Assembly: GCA_964486825.1 (NCBI GenBank)
Contig: CAZAQS010000001.1
Location: 8,541-72,540 of the forward strand
Reading direction: 5' to 3'
Origin: CAZAQS01 sp964486825
GTDB taxonomy: Bacteria > Chloroflexota > Anaerolineae > Anaerolineales > UBA4823
DNA: 64,000 bases
This document shows, one piece after another, positions 9,619 to 19,314 of the stretch. The position numbers and the translations under genes were made by a program. How positions within the stretch are numbered: position 1 is the stretch's first letter; each line of letters opens with the position of its first letter. The notes below the pieces were generated by a model. It did no database searches and had not been told where the DNA came from. It saw only the letters and a program-made list of their open reading frames with translations.

Positions 9619-9945
9619 TCACCGAGCAGTCATCTCATCAATCCAATCCAGGTAGCTTTGCGAACCCATGATAATGGGCATTGCAATGATCTCCGGGACG
9701 TCATATGGGTGTATGTTCTTGACGGCGGGCACGAGCTCAGGTTCGAATAGCTCGGCCCGGGTCTTTACGACCAACAATACCTCATCCTCCTGGTAGCTCT
9801 TGCCTTTCCACAAATAGCAAGAATGGATGGGTGAAATCATATTTACGCAGGCCGCCAGCTTCTTTTCAATCAGCATATCAGAGATTTGCTGGCCCGTCTC
9901 ACGGGTCGGCGCTGTAATCATTACCATAATATGCTCGATATCCAT
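9619..9945 (-). CDS. cutA: CutA family divalent-cation tolerance protein
   Basis: 108-residue small trimeric ferredoxin-like protein. It shows the family pattern VMITAPTRETGQQISDMLIEKKLAACVNM, then the SCYLWKGK core and EVLLVVKTR, ending with HPYDVPEIIAMPI and YLDWID. An upstream in-frame GTG exists, but the ATG at 9945 is preceded by GGAAGGTG at good spacing and gives the normal family start. CutA has been linked to metal tolerance in E. coli, but its general role is unsettled. It lies 26 bp downstream of the kinase gene on the same strand. Confidence 0.92.
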   Translation of the reverse strand: MDIEHIMVMITAPTRETGQQISDMLIEKKLAACVNMISPIHSCYLWKGKSYQEDEVLLVVKTRAELFEPELVPAVKNIHPYDVPEIIAMPIIMGSQSYLDWIDEMTAR

Positions 9946-9971
9946 AAATGTCACCTTCCAACACACTTATT

Positions 9972-10838
9972 TCATATTGAAAGCCTCGCCTGTACATCCT
10001 GGAGGCTACCACGCCAGGGGCCGGGCTTTTCCTGCTTCATCGAAGTCACAGCTGCCGCGACCCGGCAGGCTTCTTCCGGGGAAGAATTCAAGCGCATGCC
10101 GAGATAAGTAGAAAAGCTGGTGTCGCCGCGTCCTGTCCTGCCTTCCAGGGAGCGGGGATTGAATGGCGCCCGGTAGTTGCTCCCGTCCGCATAGACTGTG
10201 ATGCCCGAGGATTGTGTCACGAGAACCTCTTTTGGGCCGTAGCTGGAAAGTTTTTCGGCTGCCGCTTCCATGTTCGTCGACCCGGTCAATAATTCGGCCT
10301 CTGCCCGGTCGACCTTCAAATAAGTGATATAAGAGAGTCCTTCCTCCATTTCCAGCCATTCCTGGAAGACCAGGTCGCCATCCTGGCGAACGCGTACAAA
10401 CCCTTGAACGTCAAGCGCCAAGGGTGCTCTTGAGGCGAGCGCGCGTATCAAATCCAGATCCACCTCTCCGGCAATGATTGGTGTGATTGCATAGATGCGA
10501 GCAGGGATATCTGGGATTTCTTCCAGGCTGAATTTCCCTGCAAAGCCAAGTGGCTTACAAATCCGGCGCTCCATATCTCTGGAGTCGTAATAGTTAGCGA
10601 TCCCTGAAGTTTGAGGCGCCGGCCAAGCAAAAACCTCCACACCTGCCTCCCGGAGTTCCTGCAAGCGCCAGAAGTCATCTGTATGTAGCCTGGTCACGAC
10701 GGACACAGATCGCCCCAGACTCCTCAGGGCGATGCTACCATAATATACTCCTCCGCCAGAAGAGACCTCACCCACCCCATCGACGATCAACTCATCCTTT
10801 GCAAAATGTCCCAGCATTACCAGGTCGCTAGTATGCAT
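9972..10838 (-). CDS. PfkB-family carbohydrate kinase with GRGD in place of GAGD
   Basis: About 288 residues. PfkB features seen: an early SSGGGVYYGSIALRSLG sugar-binding glycine segment and the C-terminal anion-hole/catalytic motif, here GRTGRGDTSFSTYLG. Asp241 (numbered from an upstream GTG at 10844) is the expected catalytic base, but the usual GAGD reads GRGD. It ends with MKQEKPGPW, common in this branch. Substrate unknown. Because the inositol operon on the same strand lacks iolC, a role as 5-dehydro-2-deoxygluconokinase or another inositol-linked kinase is conceivable, but the protein is shorter than typical IolC. The start could be the GTG at 10844 or the ATG at 10838. Confidence 0.8.
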   Translation of the reverse strand: MHTSDLVMLGHFAKDELIVDGVGEVSSGGGVYYGSIALRSLGRSVSVVTRLHTDDFWRLQELREAGVEVFAWPAPQTSGIANYYDSRDMERRICKPLGFAGKFSLEEIPDIPARIYAITPIIAGEVDLDLIRALASRAPLALDVQGFVRVRQDGDLVFQEWLEMEEGLSYITYLKVDRAEAELLTGSTNMEAAAEKLSSYGPKEVLVTQSSGITVYADGSNYRAPFNPRSLEGRTGRGDTSFSTYLGMRLNSSPEEACRVAAAVTSMKQEKPGPWRGSLQDVQARLSI

Positions 10839-10889
10839 TCCCACCTGCCTGCCTTACCTTGAATCATCGAAGCGCATTATCATGGAAGT

Positions 10890-11969
10890 CTATTTCTCCC
10901 CCGAGATCACATGGATGCAATCGGAATAGATATCGATTCCCACCTCTGTACCCTCCGGGAAGATATCCAACTGCAAAGGATTGTTCTCGACTGCGGTAAG
11001 CCACTGCCCGCCGACTTCAACCTCATAATCGATTGAATCGCCCAGGTAAGCCGACCGTCGGATAACCCCTTTGAAACCATTGGAAAGCGAGCTGACCCGG
11101 ATCATCTCCGGCCGGATGACCAGAGTGACCTGGGTTCCAGGAGGGTAGACCTCTTCCCTTTCAGATAGCTTAACAGGCTTACCAAAGATGCTCACCATCA
11201 ACGCCTTTTCATCCAACCCCAACACCTCTCCAGTGACAAAATTTGCCCGCCCGATGAAATCGGCAACAAACCGGGATCGTGGGTAGCGATAAATTTCCAT
11301 AGGAGTGCCTACCTGCTCGATGACTCCGTGGTTCATTACAACCACCCGGTCTGACAATGTCATCGCCTCCAATTGGTCGTGAGTCACGTAGACACTGGTA
11401 ATCCCGAGCTCGCGCTGGATGCGGCGGATTTCTGTACGCATTTGCTCCCGCAGCTTAGCATCCAGGTTAGAGAGTGGCTCATCCATTAACAGCACTTTTG
11501 GCTCCATCACCAGAGCGCGCGCTAGCGCCACACGCTGCTGTTGCCCTCCTGAAAGCTGGTTCGGGGCGCGGGTTTCGAATCCCGCCAATTGTACGAGCTG
11601 CATGACCCGTTGCATGCGCTCTTCCAACTCTGCCTTGGGGGTGCGCATCACGTTCAAGCCATAGGCAACGTTCTCATAAACATTCAGGTGGGGGAAAATC
11701 GCATAGCTCTGGAAGACCATCGACATATCCCGCCTATTGGGGGCCACCATGTTGATCTGCTTGCCGTCCAGCAAGATCTCTCCAGAAGTAGGAAACTCGA
11801 ACCCGGCAATCACCCGCAGTACGGTAGTCTTTCCACAACCTGAGGGTCCCAGGAGCGTGACCAGCTCTCCTTTCTCAATCTCCAAGGAGACACCATTTAC
11901 AGCGGTTACTTCTCCAGCGCCGCCTCTGGGTGGGAATACTTTTACAATATTTTCAAGAGATAAGTACAT
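10890..11969 (-). CDS. ABC importer ATPase, FbpC/PotA-like
   Basis: 359-residue ATPase with Walker A GPSGCGKTT, signature [15 protein letters not shown], Walker B VLLMDEPLSNLD and H-loop VTHDQ. The NTD runs to about residue 240. A C-terminal TOBE-type regulatory domain (about residues 280-355, VTLVIRPEMIRV) follows. It is last in the order binding protein - permease - ATPase on the minus strand. Ferric iron is the classical FbpABC substrate, but related systems carry 2-aminoethylphosphonate, thiamine or polyamines, so the substrate is left open. Confidence 0.92.
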   Translation of the reverse strand: MYLSLENIVKVFPPRGGAGEVTAVNGVSLEIEKGELVTLLGPSGCGKTTVLRVIAGFEFPTSGEILLDGKQINMVAPNRRDMSMVFQSYAIFPHLNVYENVAYGLNVMRTPKAELEERMQRVMQLVQLAGFETRAPNQLSGGQQQRVALARALVMEPKVLLMDEPLSNLDAKLREQMRTEIRRIQRELGITSVYVTHDQLEAMTLSDRVVVMNHGVIEQVGTPMEIYRYPRSRFVADFIGRANFVTGEVLGLDEKALMVSIFGKPVKLSEREEVYPPGTQVTLVIRPEMIRVSSLSNGFKGVIRRSAYLGDSIDYEVEVGGQWLTAVENNPLQLDIFPEGTEVGIDIYSDCIHVISGEK

Positions 11970-12005
11970 GTTTATTTCTCCGATCGTGCTCGCCCGGCTA
12001 GCCCT

Positions 12006-14282
12006 TTACACACCGATGACCATGTCGATATCGCCCCGGCCGCGCAATAACTTATTCGTTATCAGGTATAAGATCCCAATCGCCACCATCACAAAGATAA
12101 TAATGACAGTCGAGTAAGCGGCTGCTACACTCACCCCGCCTTGTTCCCACTCGCTCAAGATCGAGGCCGTAACGATCCGCCAACGGGCGCTCACCAGGAA
12201 GATGATAGCAGAAAGGCTGGTCATATGCCTTGTAAAACTGAAGATCAAACCAGCCAGTAGCGCTGGCAAGATCAACGGTAGCGTGACTTTGCGGAAGGTG
12301 TACTGGGCGTCCGCGCCTAAGATGGTCGAGGCCTCATCCAGGGACGGGTCGATTTGTTGGAGGGCAGCCACGCCTGCCCGGACGGAGGCCGGCAGGCTGC
12401 GCACGGCAAAGGCAGCCAGGATAATAAATGGGGTTCCTACCAACGCCAGGGGTTGCCCGGCAAAAGTTAGGGCAGCCGGAATTGACAAACAAACCACCGC
12501 GAACGGCAACCGCCATCGACCGCGCAGACTCCCCACCAGCAACACTCCTGCGAAAACCAACCCGATTGCTAACAGCGTGGGAGACACCTGGAAGATTACT
12601 CTCACATAGTCCGAGAGCTGGAATATGGCGTTGCTCCAAAATCCACGCGGCATGCTCCGGCTGAGTGTGGCAATCGTTCCAGCAACGAAATCGATAAAAT
12701 TATAGGCCAGCATGTATAACCCGAGCCCTAAGAGAGCCTGGGCAATCAGGCGACGCTTCTGGACGAACCAGGCATGCGCACTGGCGAACAGGTAAACGGC
12801 GCCCAGCACATAGTACAACCCGCCCAAAGTGATCACTTGGTCCAGGAGGCTCAACCCAGCTCCAATAGCACTGCCCAATAAGAAAACGATAACCTGGTCT
12901 CGCCTTGAAGAGAACAGAATCCGGGACATGAATAACGCCAGGATGGCATAAACGATCACCACCACGATCATCGGAGGGGTGCTGAATGCAAGCACGAATC
13001 CGATCCCGAGGATTGTCCCCGGTACTGCCCCACCCAGGTTAGAGCCAAAATCGAGCGCCTCTTTACCGCTGAAGGTCTTGCGTACCACGAGGAAAGCGAT
13101 CACCATTCCGGTGAGAGCAGCCACCGGTGTGGCAAGCAAGCTCAAGAAGGTCGTGTCCAAAATAGCCTCGACCCCACGCGTCATCATTTGCTCCCACCAC
13201 ATCAAGGTAGGCGTAAAATCCACCCCCCAGGCTACGCTGAAAGAACCATAGATGATGGTGGCATACAAGAGCACGATCAGCGCACATACCAGGTAGACGA
13301 TGGTGTTGATTGTCCAGCGGATAAAGGGGTCTTTCTCGACCTTCTGCCCGCCGGTAGGTTTCCCGGTTACAGAGATATAGGAACGACGGTTAACATAATA
13401 CCTTTGTACGACAAAGACGGTCAGGGTTGGGATCAGCAGTACCAGCGAAAGCGCGGAGGCTTTCTGATAATCGAACTCACCGATTACAGCCAGGAAAATT
13501 TGCGCCGATAAGACGGTCACATTTCCTGCAATAAACAGGGGATTACCCAGGTCGGCCAGGGATTCAACGAACAGCAGTAGAAAAGAGGCCGCGATGCCTG
13601 GGATCAATAAGGGTAACGTCACGGTGCGGAAGATATGCATTCTGCCCGCCCCCATGCTCTCAGCAGCTTCCTCCATGGACGGGTTCAACCGCTCTAACAT
13701 AGCTCGAAGAATCAGGTAAGCGACCGAGAAAAATGTCACCACCTGCACAAATACCAGCCCGTCCATACCGTAGATATCGTTCGAACCAAGCCGGTACACG
13801 ATCCCCAACACCCGCCGTGAAATCAGGCCATTACGCCCGAAGAGCAGGATTGTGCTCAAAGCGATCGCGAACGGGGGAGAAACCGTCGGTACAAGAGCCA
13901 GGACATGAACGTATCGTTTGCCGGGGATATCGCAACGCACCATGGCGTAAGCGAAGATAAAACCCAATAAGGTGCCCCCGCTGGCGGTTAAGATGCCCAT
14001 GATCAACGTATCGCGGAAGATGCGCCGCGAAACCGGCCCGTAATACGAATCGAAGTAACGCCCAAAGTATTGCAAATCCAGCTGCCCAGCCTGGTTGAAA
14101 AAGCCTCCGACAGTAGCCTTGAAAAGGGGATAAAAAATGAAAACCAGCAGAAAAATCCCTGAAAAAAGCAACGCCATAAAAAGCACAGGGTCGCGGGCGA
14201 TCAAGGCGAACTCTCTGGAGCGGCGCACCCACCCGAATACATCCGCGCTACGGGTTATCTTTTTAACTAGCGTATTTTCCAT
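12006..14282 (-). CDS. Fused double-domain ABC importer permease (FbpB/AfuB-like) with large internal insertion
   Basis: 758-residue membrane protein made of two BPD_transp_1 permease halves. The first half carries MEEAAESMGAGRMHIFRTVTLPLLIPGI as its EAA loop; the second carries LDEASTILGADAQYTFRKVTLPLILPAL. Family members are usually about 500-560 residues. Here about 150-170 extra, mostly hydrophobic residues lie between FSTPPMIVVVIVYAIL and LVGTPFIILAAFAVRSLP in the second half. That region would add several transmembrane helices. The frame is open throughout, so this is a real insertion and not a frameshift. It partners with the binding protein at 14379-15422 and the ATPase at 10890-11969. 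Confidence 0.88.
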   Translation of the reverse strand: MENTLVKKITRSADVFGWVRRSREFALIARDPVLFMALLFSGIFLLVFIFYPLFKATVGGFFNQAGQLDLQYFGRYFDSYYGPVSRRIFRDTLIMGILTASGGTLLGFIFAYAMVRCDIPGKRYVHVLALVPTVSPPFAIALSTILLFGRNGLISRRVLGIVYRLGSNDIYGMDGLVFVQVVTFFSVAYLILRAMLERLNPSMEEAAESMGAGRMHIFRTVTLPLLIPGIAASFLLLFVESLADLGNPLFIAGNVTVLSAQIFLAVIGEFDYQKASALSLVLLIPTLTVFVVQRYYVNRRSYISVTGKPTGGQKVEKDPFIRWTINTIVYLVCALIVLLYATIIYGSFSVAWGVDFTPTLMWWEQMMTRGVEAILDTTFLSLLATPVAALTGMVIAFLVVRKTFSGKEALDFGSNLGGAVPGTILGIGFVLAFSTPPMIVVVIVYAILALFMSRILFSSRRDQVIVFLLGSAIGAGLSLLDQVITLGGLYYVLGAVYLFASAHAWFVQKRRLIAQALLGLGLYMLAYNFIDFVAGTIATLSRSMPRGFWSNAIFQLSDYVRVIFQVSPTLLAIGLVFAGVLLVGSLRGRWRLPFAVVCLSIPAALTFAGQPLALVGTPFIILAAFAVRSLPASVRAGVAALQQIDPSLDEASTILGADAQYTFRKVTLPLILPALLAGLIFSFTRHMTSLSAIIFLVSARWRIVTASILSEWEQGGVSVAAAYSTVIIIFVMVAIGILYLITNKLLRGRGDIDMVIGV

Positions 14283-14336
14283 GATCCATTTCCATCTTGC
14301 ATTCCTCCACCAGTCCCTACCTTATCAGCAAGCCTG

Positions 14337-14364
14337 ATGGGGGCGAGATTTCGCCCGCCCCCAT
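14337..14364 (-). repeat. Strong hairpin between binding-protein and permease genes
   Basis: ATGGGGGCG (14337-14345) and CGCCCCCAT (14356-14364) form a perfect 9-bp G/C-rich stem with a 10-nt loop. It lies 14 bp after the binding-protein stop on the transcribed minus strand. There is no T-run, so it is better read as a 3' mRNA-stabilising or partial-termination element than a full terminator. Confidence 0.6.
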
Positions 14365-14378
14365 TAGCTACCCGTTAC

Positions 14379-15422
14379 TTATTTCAGGTTTTCATCGCTA
14401 GATATTTCGTTCGTGAACTTGTCTACAAAAGCCTTCTTGTTCTGACCGGCCCAATCGAAGTCATAGTTGATCAACTTGACTTCCAAAAGCTCCGGATAAG
14501 AGAGCTCGACGCCCTTGACAGTCGGGGCCTGGTAGGCATGGTACTTAGGTCCAAGAGCCTGCCCTTCAGAGCTAAGCGCCCAATCGAACCATTTCTGAGC
14601 CGCATCCAGGTGCTTTGCGCCCTTGACGATGGCCATGCCCCCGATCTCGTAGCCGGTGCCTTCAGCTGGGAAGGTCAAAACCAGAGGCGCTTTATTGTCA
14701 TCGATCTCGTGGATGATGTCATGGGAGAAGACGATCGCCACAGCGGCTTCACCTTGACCGACGAATTTAGCCGGGGCCGCGCCGCTCTTCGTAAATTGGG
14801 CCATCTGGCTTGCATATTTCCTCAAGTACTCCCATCCTTCCTGTTCTCCCCTCAGCTGCAGTACAGTTGCCATAGCCGTGTAGGAGGTACCGGAGGTGGA
14901 AGGATGCGCGACCATCAACTGGCCTTCGAATTCGGGTTTCAGCAAATCATCCCAGGAGGTGGGAGCCTGAACTCCCGGATGGTCATTCAACCAGTTTTGG
15001 TTGGTGGCGAATCCCAGCGAGCCAACGTAGATCCCTACCCAGAAGTTATCTGGATCTTTGTACAGGACCGGATCGATCAAGTTGGAATAGTTAGGAGAAT
15101 CATATGCCTGGAGTACATCTGCTTCTTTAGCAGCGATAAACGAGTCGATCGGGCCGCCCCACCAGATATCAAATTGGGGATTGTCCTTCTCAGCCTGAAG
15201 CCTGGCTAAAGCTTCTCCACTGGACATCCTCACGTAATTGACCGTGATATTGTTCTCCGCTTCAAATTCTTGCTTCATACCCTGGCACCACTCTTCCTGG
15301 GGGGTGCACAGGACATTGAGTTCCGTGCTGGCTACCTGCTGAGGTTGGCAGGCTGTCAAGAGCATACCCGACAACAAGATAGCCAGTACGAGGATTCCCA
15401 ACACGCGGTGGTTAGCTTTCAT
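14379..15422 (-). CDS. ABC importer substrate-binding lipoprotein (FbpA/AfuA-like)
   Basis: 347-residue extracytoplasmic binding protein. The signal peptide ends in lipobox LLTAC (Cys25), so it is membrane-anchored. The mature part begins ELNVLCTPQEEWCQGM, a fold-II binding protein of the iron/phosphonate/thiamine type. Later segments are QFDIWWGGPIDSFIAAK, TSWDDLLKPEFEGQL and YEIGGMAIVKGAKH. AAAGGAG precedes the ATG. It is first in the operon followed by permease and ATPase. Substrate unassigned; the double-Tyr iron ligands of classical FbpA are not obvious near the C-terminus. Confidence 0.88.
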   Translation of the reverse strand: MKANHRVLGILVLAILLSGMLLTACQPQQVASTELNVLCTPQEEWCQGMKQEFEAENNITVNYVRMSSGEALARLQAEKDNPQFDIWWGGPIDSFIAAKEADVLQAYDSPNYSNLIDPVLYKDPDNFWVGIYVGSLGFATNQNWLNDHPGVQAPTSWDDLLKPEFEGQLMVAHPSTSGTSYTAMATVLQLRGEQEGWEYLRKYASQMAQFTKSGAAPAKFVGQGEAAVAIVFSHDIIHEIDDNKAPLVLTFPAEGTGYEIGGMAIVKGAKHLDAAQKWFDWALSSEGQALGPKYHAYQAPTVKGVELSYPELLEVKLINYDFDWAGQNKKAFVDKFTNEISSDENLK

Positions 15423-15728
15423 TTTCTTCTCCTTTGTTAAATATGGAAATAATTTTCCGGGATGGATTGGAATGGAATGGAATTCTTAGGTCAACCTCCT
15501 TTCTCCGTCTTGCTGAGAACCAAGATCGGCAATAAGCAGTGGAAAGGCCTACTTATCCTAACCCCCTGGATGTGTCTGCTTTATCATAAAGGAAGGACTG
15601 ATTTGCAAAGGAAACCCCGGCGGGTATGCCCAAATCCAACCCTCTTCCAACCAATACGTTTACAGCGCTGAAAAGATGGCCTCCCATTTGCACATACCCA
15701 CTGAATTCATTCTGTTCAACTAAACACC
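15423..15728 (-). other. Long 5' leader of the binding-protein operon
   Basis: About 310 nt separate the predicted transcription start (near 15737) from the binding-protein ATG. I see a 9-bp stem with one or two G-U pairs (arms 15531-15539 and 15549-15557) and a longer-range GGGTATG/CATACCC pairing, but no known riboswitch consensus. No convincing gene. A structured control leader is possible. Confidence 0.35.
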
Positions 15729-15771
15729 AACAAGATAGACGATATTATAGCATCAATCTTGTTTCAGCCAA
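15729..15771 (-). promoter_or_regulatory. Promoter with flanking 8-bp inverted repeat
   Basis: On the minus strand TTGGCT (15771-15766), a 16-nt spacer and TATAAT (15749-15744) form a promoter overlapping the last codons of iolG. AACAAGAT/ATCTTGTT arms at 15756-15763 and 15729-15736 bracket the -10 box, a suitable repressor site. This would give the importer operon its own promoter separate from the inositol operon. Confidence 0.5.
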
Positions 15772-16786
15772 TTTCCGATAGCTTTACCGGTCTGTTTTCT
15801 TCATACGATTTCCGGGCAGCCAGACCCATCAGAACTGGGATCCGGCCATCGATCCCCTGAACTGGCGGTAAAGAGTCTTGCCAGATGCATTCCACGAATT
15901 CCCGCATCTCCAATAGGAAGGAATCGGTATAGCGCTCCAGGAAAAAGTACAACGGTTTTGCAGAATGCACACCTTCCTGGTTACTGTAGGTGTGTGTATC
16001 TGGAGTGTTATTGCTCACGGCAACCATCCCCAATGATCCAAAAACCTCAACCCGCTGGTCATATCCGTAGACTGCCTGCCGGCTATTGTCGATTGTACCA
16101 AGGGCGCCGTTCTCGAAATGAAGGGTTACGATGGCGGTATCGATATCGCCCGCTGCTCCGATCTGCGGATCGACCTTCACCCCAGCCGCTGCGTACACCT
16201 GGGTTACTTCACTGCACATCAGGTAGCGCGCCATGTCGAAATCATGGATAGTCATATCCAGGAACATGCCTCCTGAGACTTTGACGTATTCCAGCGGGGG
16301 CGGAGCAGGGTCGCGGCTGGTAATCCGCAAGATATGCGGTTCGCCAATTTTTCCCTCGCTGATCATTAGGTAAACTTTTCGGAAGTTGGGATCAAAGCGC
16401 CGGTTAAAACCGATCTGCAGCTTTACGCCCGCCATTTCCACGGCCTGCAGCGCCGCGTCGATCCTGGCAAGATTGTGATCGATAGGCTTCTCACAAAAGA
16501 TATGCTTACCGGCCTGCGCGGCTTCTATGACCATCTGTGCATGAACGTCTGTGGAGGAGCAAATTGCAACCGCTTCGATGGTAGGATCAGCCAGGATTTC
16601 CTTGTAATCAGGCGTGGCTGTAGGGACATGCAGGCGAGCAGCCGTTTCCTGAGCAGCGGCCAGGTTGAGGTCCGCGATGCTTGAGACTTCCACCCCGGGA
16701 ATTCGGGATGCCAGGTTCTCGGCATGCAACTTACCAATCCGCCCGGAGCCGATCACACCAAACCTGATCTTTTCTCTTTCAGGCAT
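15764..16786 (-). CDS. iolG: Gfo/Idh/MocA-family inositol 2-dehydrogenase, paralogue 1
   Basis: 340-residue NAD-dependent oxidoreductase converting an inositol to its 2-keto form. It has the Rossmann motif GVIGSGRIGKLHAENL, the EKPIDHNLARID segment carrying the catalytic Lys, and the second-domain motif GGMFLDMTIHDFDMARYLM with its conserved Asp-His pair. AAGGAG precedes the ATG. It is the last gene of the inositol operon, 34 bp after iolE. A second IolG-like protein (19315-20328) is encoded in the same operon. One may act on myo-inositol and the other on scyllo-inositol or another isomer; sequence alone does not say which. Confidence 0.85.
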   Translation of the reverse strand: MPEREKIRFGVIGSGRIGKLHAENLASRIPGVEVSSIADLNLAAAQETAARLHVPTATPDYKEILADPTIEAVAICSSTDVHAQMVIEAAQAGKHIFCEKPIDHNLARIDAALQAVEMAGVKLQIGFNRRFDPNFRKVYLMISEGKIGEPHILRITSRDPAPPPLEYVKVSGGMFLDMTIHDFDMARYLMCSEVTQVYAAAGVKVDPQIGAAGDIDTAIVTLHFENGALGTIDNSRQAVYGYDQRVEVFGSLGMVAVSNNTPDTHTYSNQEGVHSAKPLYFFLERYTDSFLLEMREFVECIWQDSLPPVQGIDGRIPVLMGLAARKSYEENRPVKLSEIG

Positions 16787-16820
16787 TTTCTTGGTCTCCT
16801 TATTTTTTACCCTACATGTA

Positions 16821-17720
16821 CTATAAGCCCAGTTGAGCCAGGTAATCCCGGTTGCGCTTGGCAGATTCCCTGGGGCTCCCCATGCTGGGGAGCACGTCTT
16901 GCTCCACCACGACCCAACCTTCGTAGCCCATGTGCTTCAGCTCATCTATGATGGCAGGGAAATCAATATCACCCTTGCCCAACTCGCAAAAGATGCCATT
17001 CCTTACCGCACCAAAATAATCCCAACCATGGGTGCGTGCATGGGAAGCTACCTGGGGCTCGTGGTCTTTGAAGTGGACATGCCAGATACGATCCGCATGC
17101 TTACAAAGCCCTTCCAGAGCGTCTCCACCTCCAAAACGGTAATGACCGGTGTCATAACACAGACCCACCAGCTCCGGATCGGTCATCTGCAACAGCTTCT
17201 CGATTTCTGCCGGCGTCTCTACGTAACCAGCGCAATGGTGGTGAAAGACGGTACGCAGGCCGGTCTCTTCCCGGACGGTTTTGGCAATCCTCTGGACGCC
17301 TTCTGAAAAGACCTGCCATTCCGCTTCGCTCAAACCCTGCCCCGGACTGATTCTCCCTGCATTGACCGTCCTGAGCGGGTCTTTTCCGTTATCATCCGCC
17401 AGGACGATAAAGGGCGACGAGCCTCCTACGGATGCCAGCAGCCTGGCAGTGCGCACAGCTATGGATTGCCCCGCTTCATGATCATCTCGGTTTGAAAGGT
17501 TAACCGGCACGAAGGCCGACAGTATCACCAGGCCGCGCTTCTGGAGCTCGCTCTGCAGTTGCTCTGGGTCGGTCGGCATGAACCCCCAATCCCCCAGCTC
17601 CGTTCCGAGATAGCCGGTCCCGGCCAGCTCGTCCAACACTTGCTGGTAACCAACTGCTTCTCCTTCCAAATCGAATTCCAGCACACCCCAAGAACAGGGA
17701 GCATTTCCAATTTTGATCAT
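16821..17720 (-). CDS. iolE: Inosose dehydratase (IolE)
   Basis: 299-residue TIM-barrel of the AP-endonuclease-2 superfamily. The IolE hallmark GNAPCSWGV is at residues 5-13. Metal- and substrate-binding segments follow: [43 protein letters not shown], and the terminal GWVVVEQD. It removes water from scyllo-inosose to give 3D-trihydroxycyclohexanedione, the substrate of IolD. GAGAGGAAGC precedes the ATG. It lies between iolA and the last iolG in the same transcript. Confidence 0.93.
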   Translation of the reverse strand: MIKIGNAPCSWGVLEFDLEGEAVGYQQVLDELAGTGYLGTELGDWGFMPTDPEQLQSELQKRGLVILSAFVPVNLSNRDDHEAGQSIAVRTARLLASVGGSSPFIVLADDNGKDPLRTVNAGRISPGQGLSEAEWQVFSEGVQRIAKTVREETGLRTVFHHHCAGYVETPAEIEKLLQMTDPELVGLCYDTGHYRFGGGDALEGLCKHADRIWHVHFKDHEPQVASHARTHGWDYFGAVRNGIFCELGKGDIDFPAIIDELKHMGYEGWVVVEQDVLPSMGSPRESAKRNRDYLAQLGL

Positions 17721-17771
17721 CTTAGCTTCCTCTCTATACTGAATTGGTAATTTTTCAGGTATTTAGAAAAC

Positions 17772-19247
17772 CTAAAACTTGCGCGACCAATCCTTCAGCC
17801 AGCGCTCGATGACAACTTTCGTCTGGGTGTAGAATTCCACCGCGTGTTGGCTCTGCCCGTGCAAGGTCCCGAAGAAGCTTTCCTTCCAACCACTGAAAGG
17901 GAAGAAAGCCATAGGAGCAGCTACACCGATATTAATCCCGATATTGCCGGCCTGGGCTTCGTAACGGAACTTGCGCGCTGCCGCACCACTGCTCGTAAAC
18001 AGGCAGGCCATATTCCCATATTTGCCACTGTTCACCAACCGGATGGCCTCATCCACGCTCTCCACGTGCATCATGCCCAATACCGGACCAAACACTTCCG
18101 TGTGGGCAAATTCACTTTCCGGGTGGACGTCCTGAAGGATGGTGGGACGGATGAAATAACCGGATTCATAGCCCTCGATGACTGCCCGGCGACCGTCCAC
18201 AACCAGTTCTGCCCCATCCTGGACGCCTTTCTGAACCAAGCTCTCGATCCGATTTTTGCTCTTGTTCGTAATCACCGGACCCATCTCAACTTTTTCATCC
18301 AGGCCATTCCCAACCACCCTGGAAGCGGCTAAATCAGCGATCGATTCCGTAAACGTGCGTCGTGCATCCCCGACTGTGATCGCCATCGCAGCCGCCAGGC
18401 AGCGTTGACCTGCATTCCCGAAGGCGCTGTCTGCCATGATCGTGCTGGTCAATTCCATGTCCGCATCCGGGAGGATGACGACCGGGTTCTTAGCGCCTCC
18501 CTGGGCCTGGACACGTTTCCCACTGGCCGAAGCTCGCGAATAAATATGCCTGGCGACTGGGGTGGAGCCCACGAAACTAACCGCCTGGATACCAGGGTGG
18601 TCAAGGATAGCATTAACCGTGTCTGGACCCCCATTGACCATGTTTACGACCCCCTTAGGAAAGCCAACCTCTTCCAGCAGCCGGAATACCTTCTGCAAGG
18701 TGATGGGGGTCCTCTCGGAGGGCTTTACGATGACCGTATTGCCGCAGGCCAACGCGTAAGGAAGGAACCAGAAGGGGATCATTCCTGGGAAGTTAAAGGG
18801 AGCGATAATCGCACATATGCCAACCGGTTGCCGGATCATATACTCGTCGACGCCCCTGGCAATATCCTCCAGGATGCCCCCCTGCATCATGGTAGGGATC
18901 CCACACGCCACCTCCACATTTTCGATTGCGCGGCGGATTTCACCACGCGCCTCCTTGATCGTCTTGCCGTTCTCCATCGTGACGGTGCGCGACAGGTCTT
19001 CGAAATGAATTTCCAACAGGTTCTTCAGCTTAAATAGGTATTGTATTCTGTCCGGAGCCGGGGTCCTTCGCCAGCCATCAAACGCGGCTTGTGAGGCCTG
19101 TACTGCCCTGTCCACTTCAAGTGGGGAAGAAAGCGGGACTTCGGCCAAAACAAAGCCGCTGGCCGGGTTGATCACTTCTAGGGTTTCACCGGCGCTGGTC
19201 CGCCATTCCCCGTCAACATAGTTCAATAATGCTTCGTTCTTTGCCAT
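17772..19247 (-). CDS. iolA: CoA-acylating (methyl)malonate-semialdehyde dehydrogenase
   Basis: 491-residue aldehyde dehydrogenase of the MmsA/IolA group. The NAD region reads [20 protein letters not shown]. The catalytic Cys lies in [11 protein letters not shown]. Family-typical segments are [18 protein letters not shown] and the C-terminal [17 protein letters not shown]. It converts malonate semialdehyde (from DKGP aldolase in inositol breakdown) to acetyl-CoA and CO2, the last step of the pathway. AAGGACG precedes the ATG. Its place inside the iol operon favours the IolA role over valine catabolism. Confidence 0.92.
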   Translation of the reverse strand: MAKNEALLNYVDGEWRTSAGETLEVINPASGFVLAEVPLSSPLEVDRAVQASQAAFDGWRRTPAPDRIQYLFKLKNLLEIHFEDLSRTVTMENGKTIKEARGEIRRAIENVEVACGIPTMMQGGILEDIARGVDEYMIRQPVGICAIIAPFNFPGMIPFWFLPYALACGNTVIVKPSERTPITLQKVFRLLEEVGFPKGVVNMVNGGPDTVNAILDHPGIQAVSFVGSTPVARHIYSRASASGKRVQAQGGAKNPVVILPDADMELTSTIMADSAFGNAGQRCLAAAMAITVGDARRTFTESIADLAASRVVGNGLDEKVEMGPVITNKSKNRIESLVQKGVQDGAELVVDGRRAVIEGYESGYFIRPTILQDVHPESEFAHTEVFGPVLGMMHVESVDEAIRLVNSGKYGNMACLFTSSGAAARKFRYEAQAGNIGINIGVAAPMAFFPFSGWKESFFGTLHGQSQHAVEFYTQTKVVIERWLKDWSRKF

Positions 19248-19314
19248 GATTTACGTCCTTTTTGTAACTTGAGATCCACCAAGACTGATGAATGGAAATG
19301 ATATTAATGGAAGG

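Noticed and set aside
11570..11590. tRNA-like GGTTTCGAATCCCGCC string
   Set aside because: It is inside the ATPase coding frame and no acceptor or anticodon arms can be paired around it.
15660..15705. Leader peptide MCKWEAIFSAL in the importer leader (minus strand)
   Set aside because: It has no convincing ribosome site, one Cys only, and no terminator/antiterminator pair downstream.
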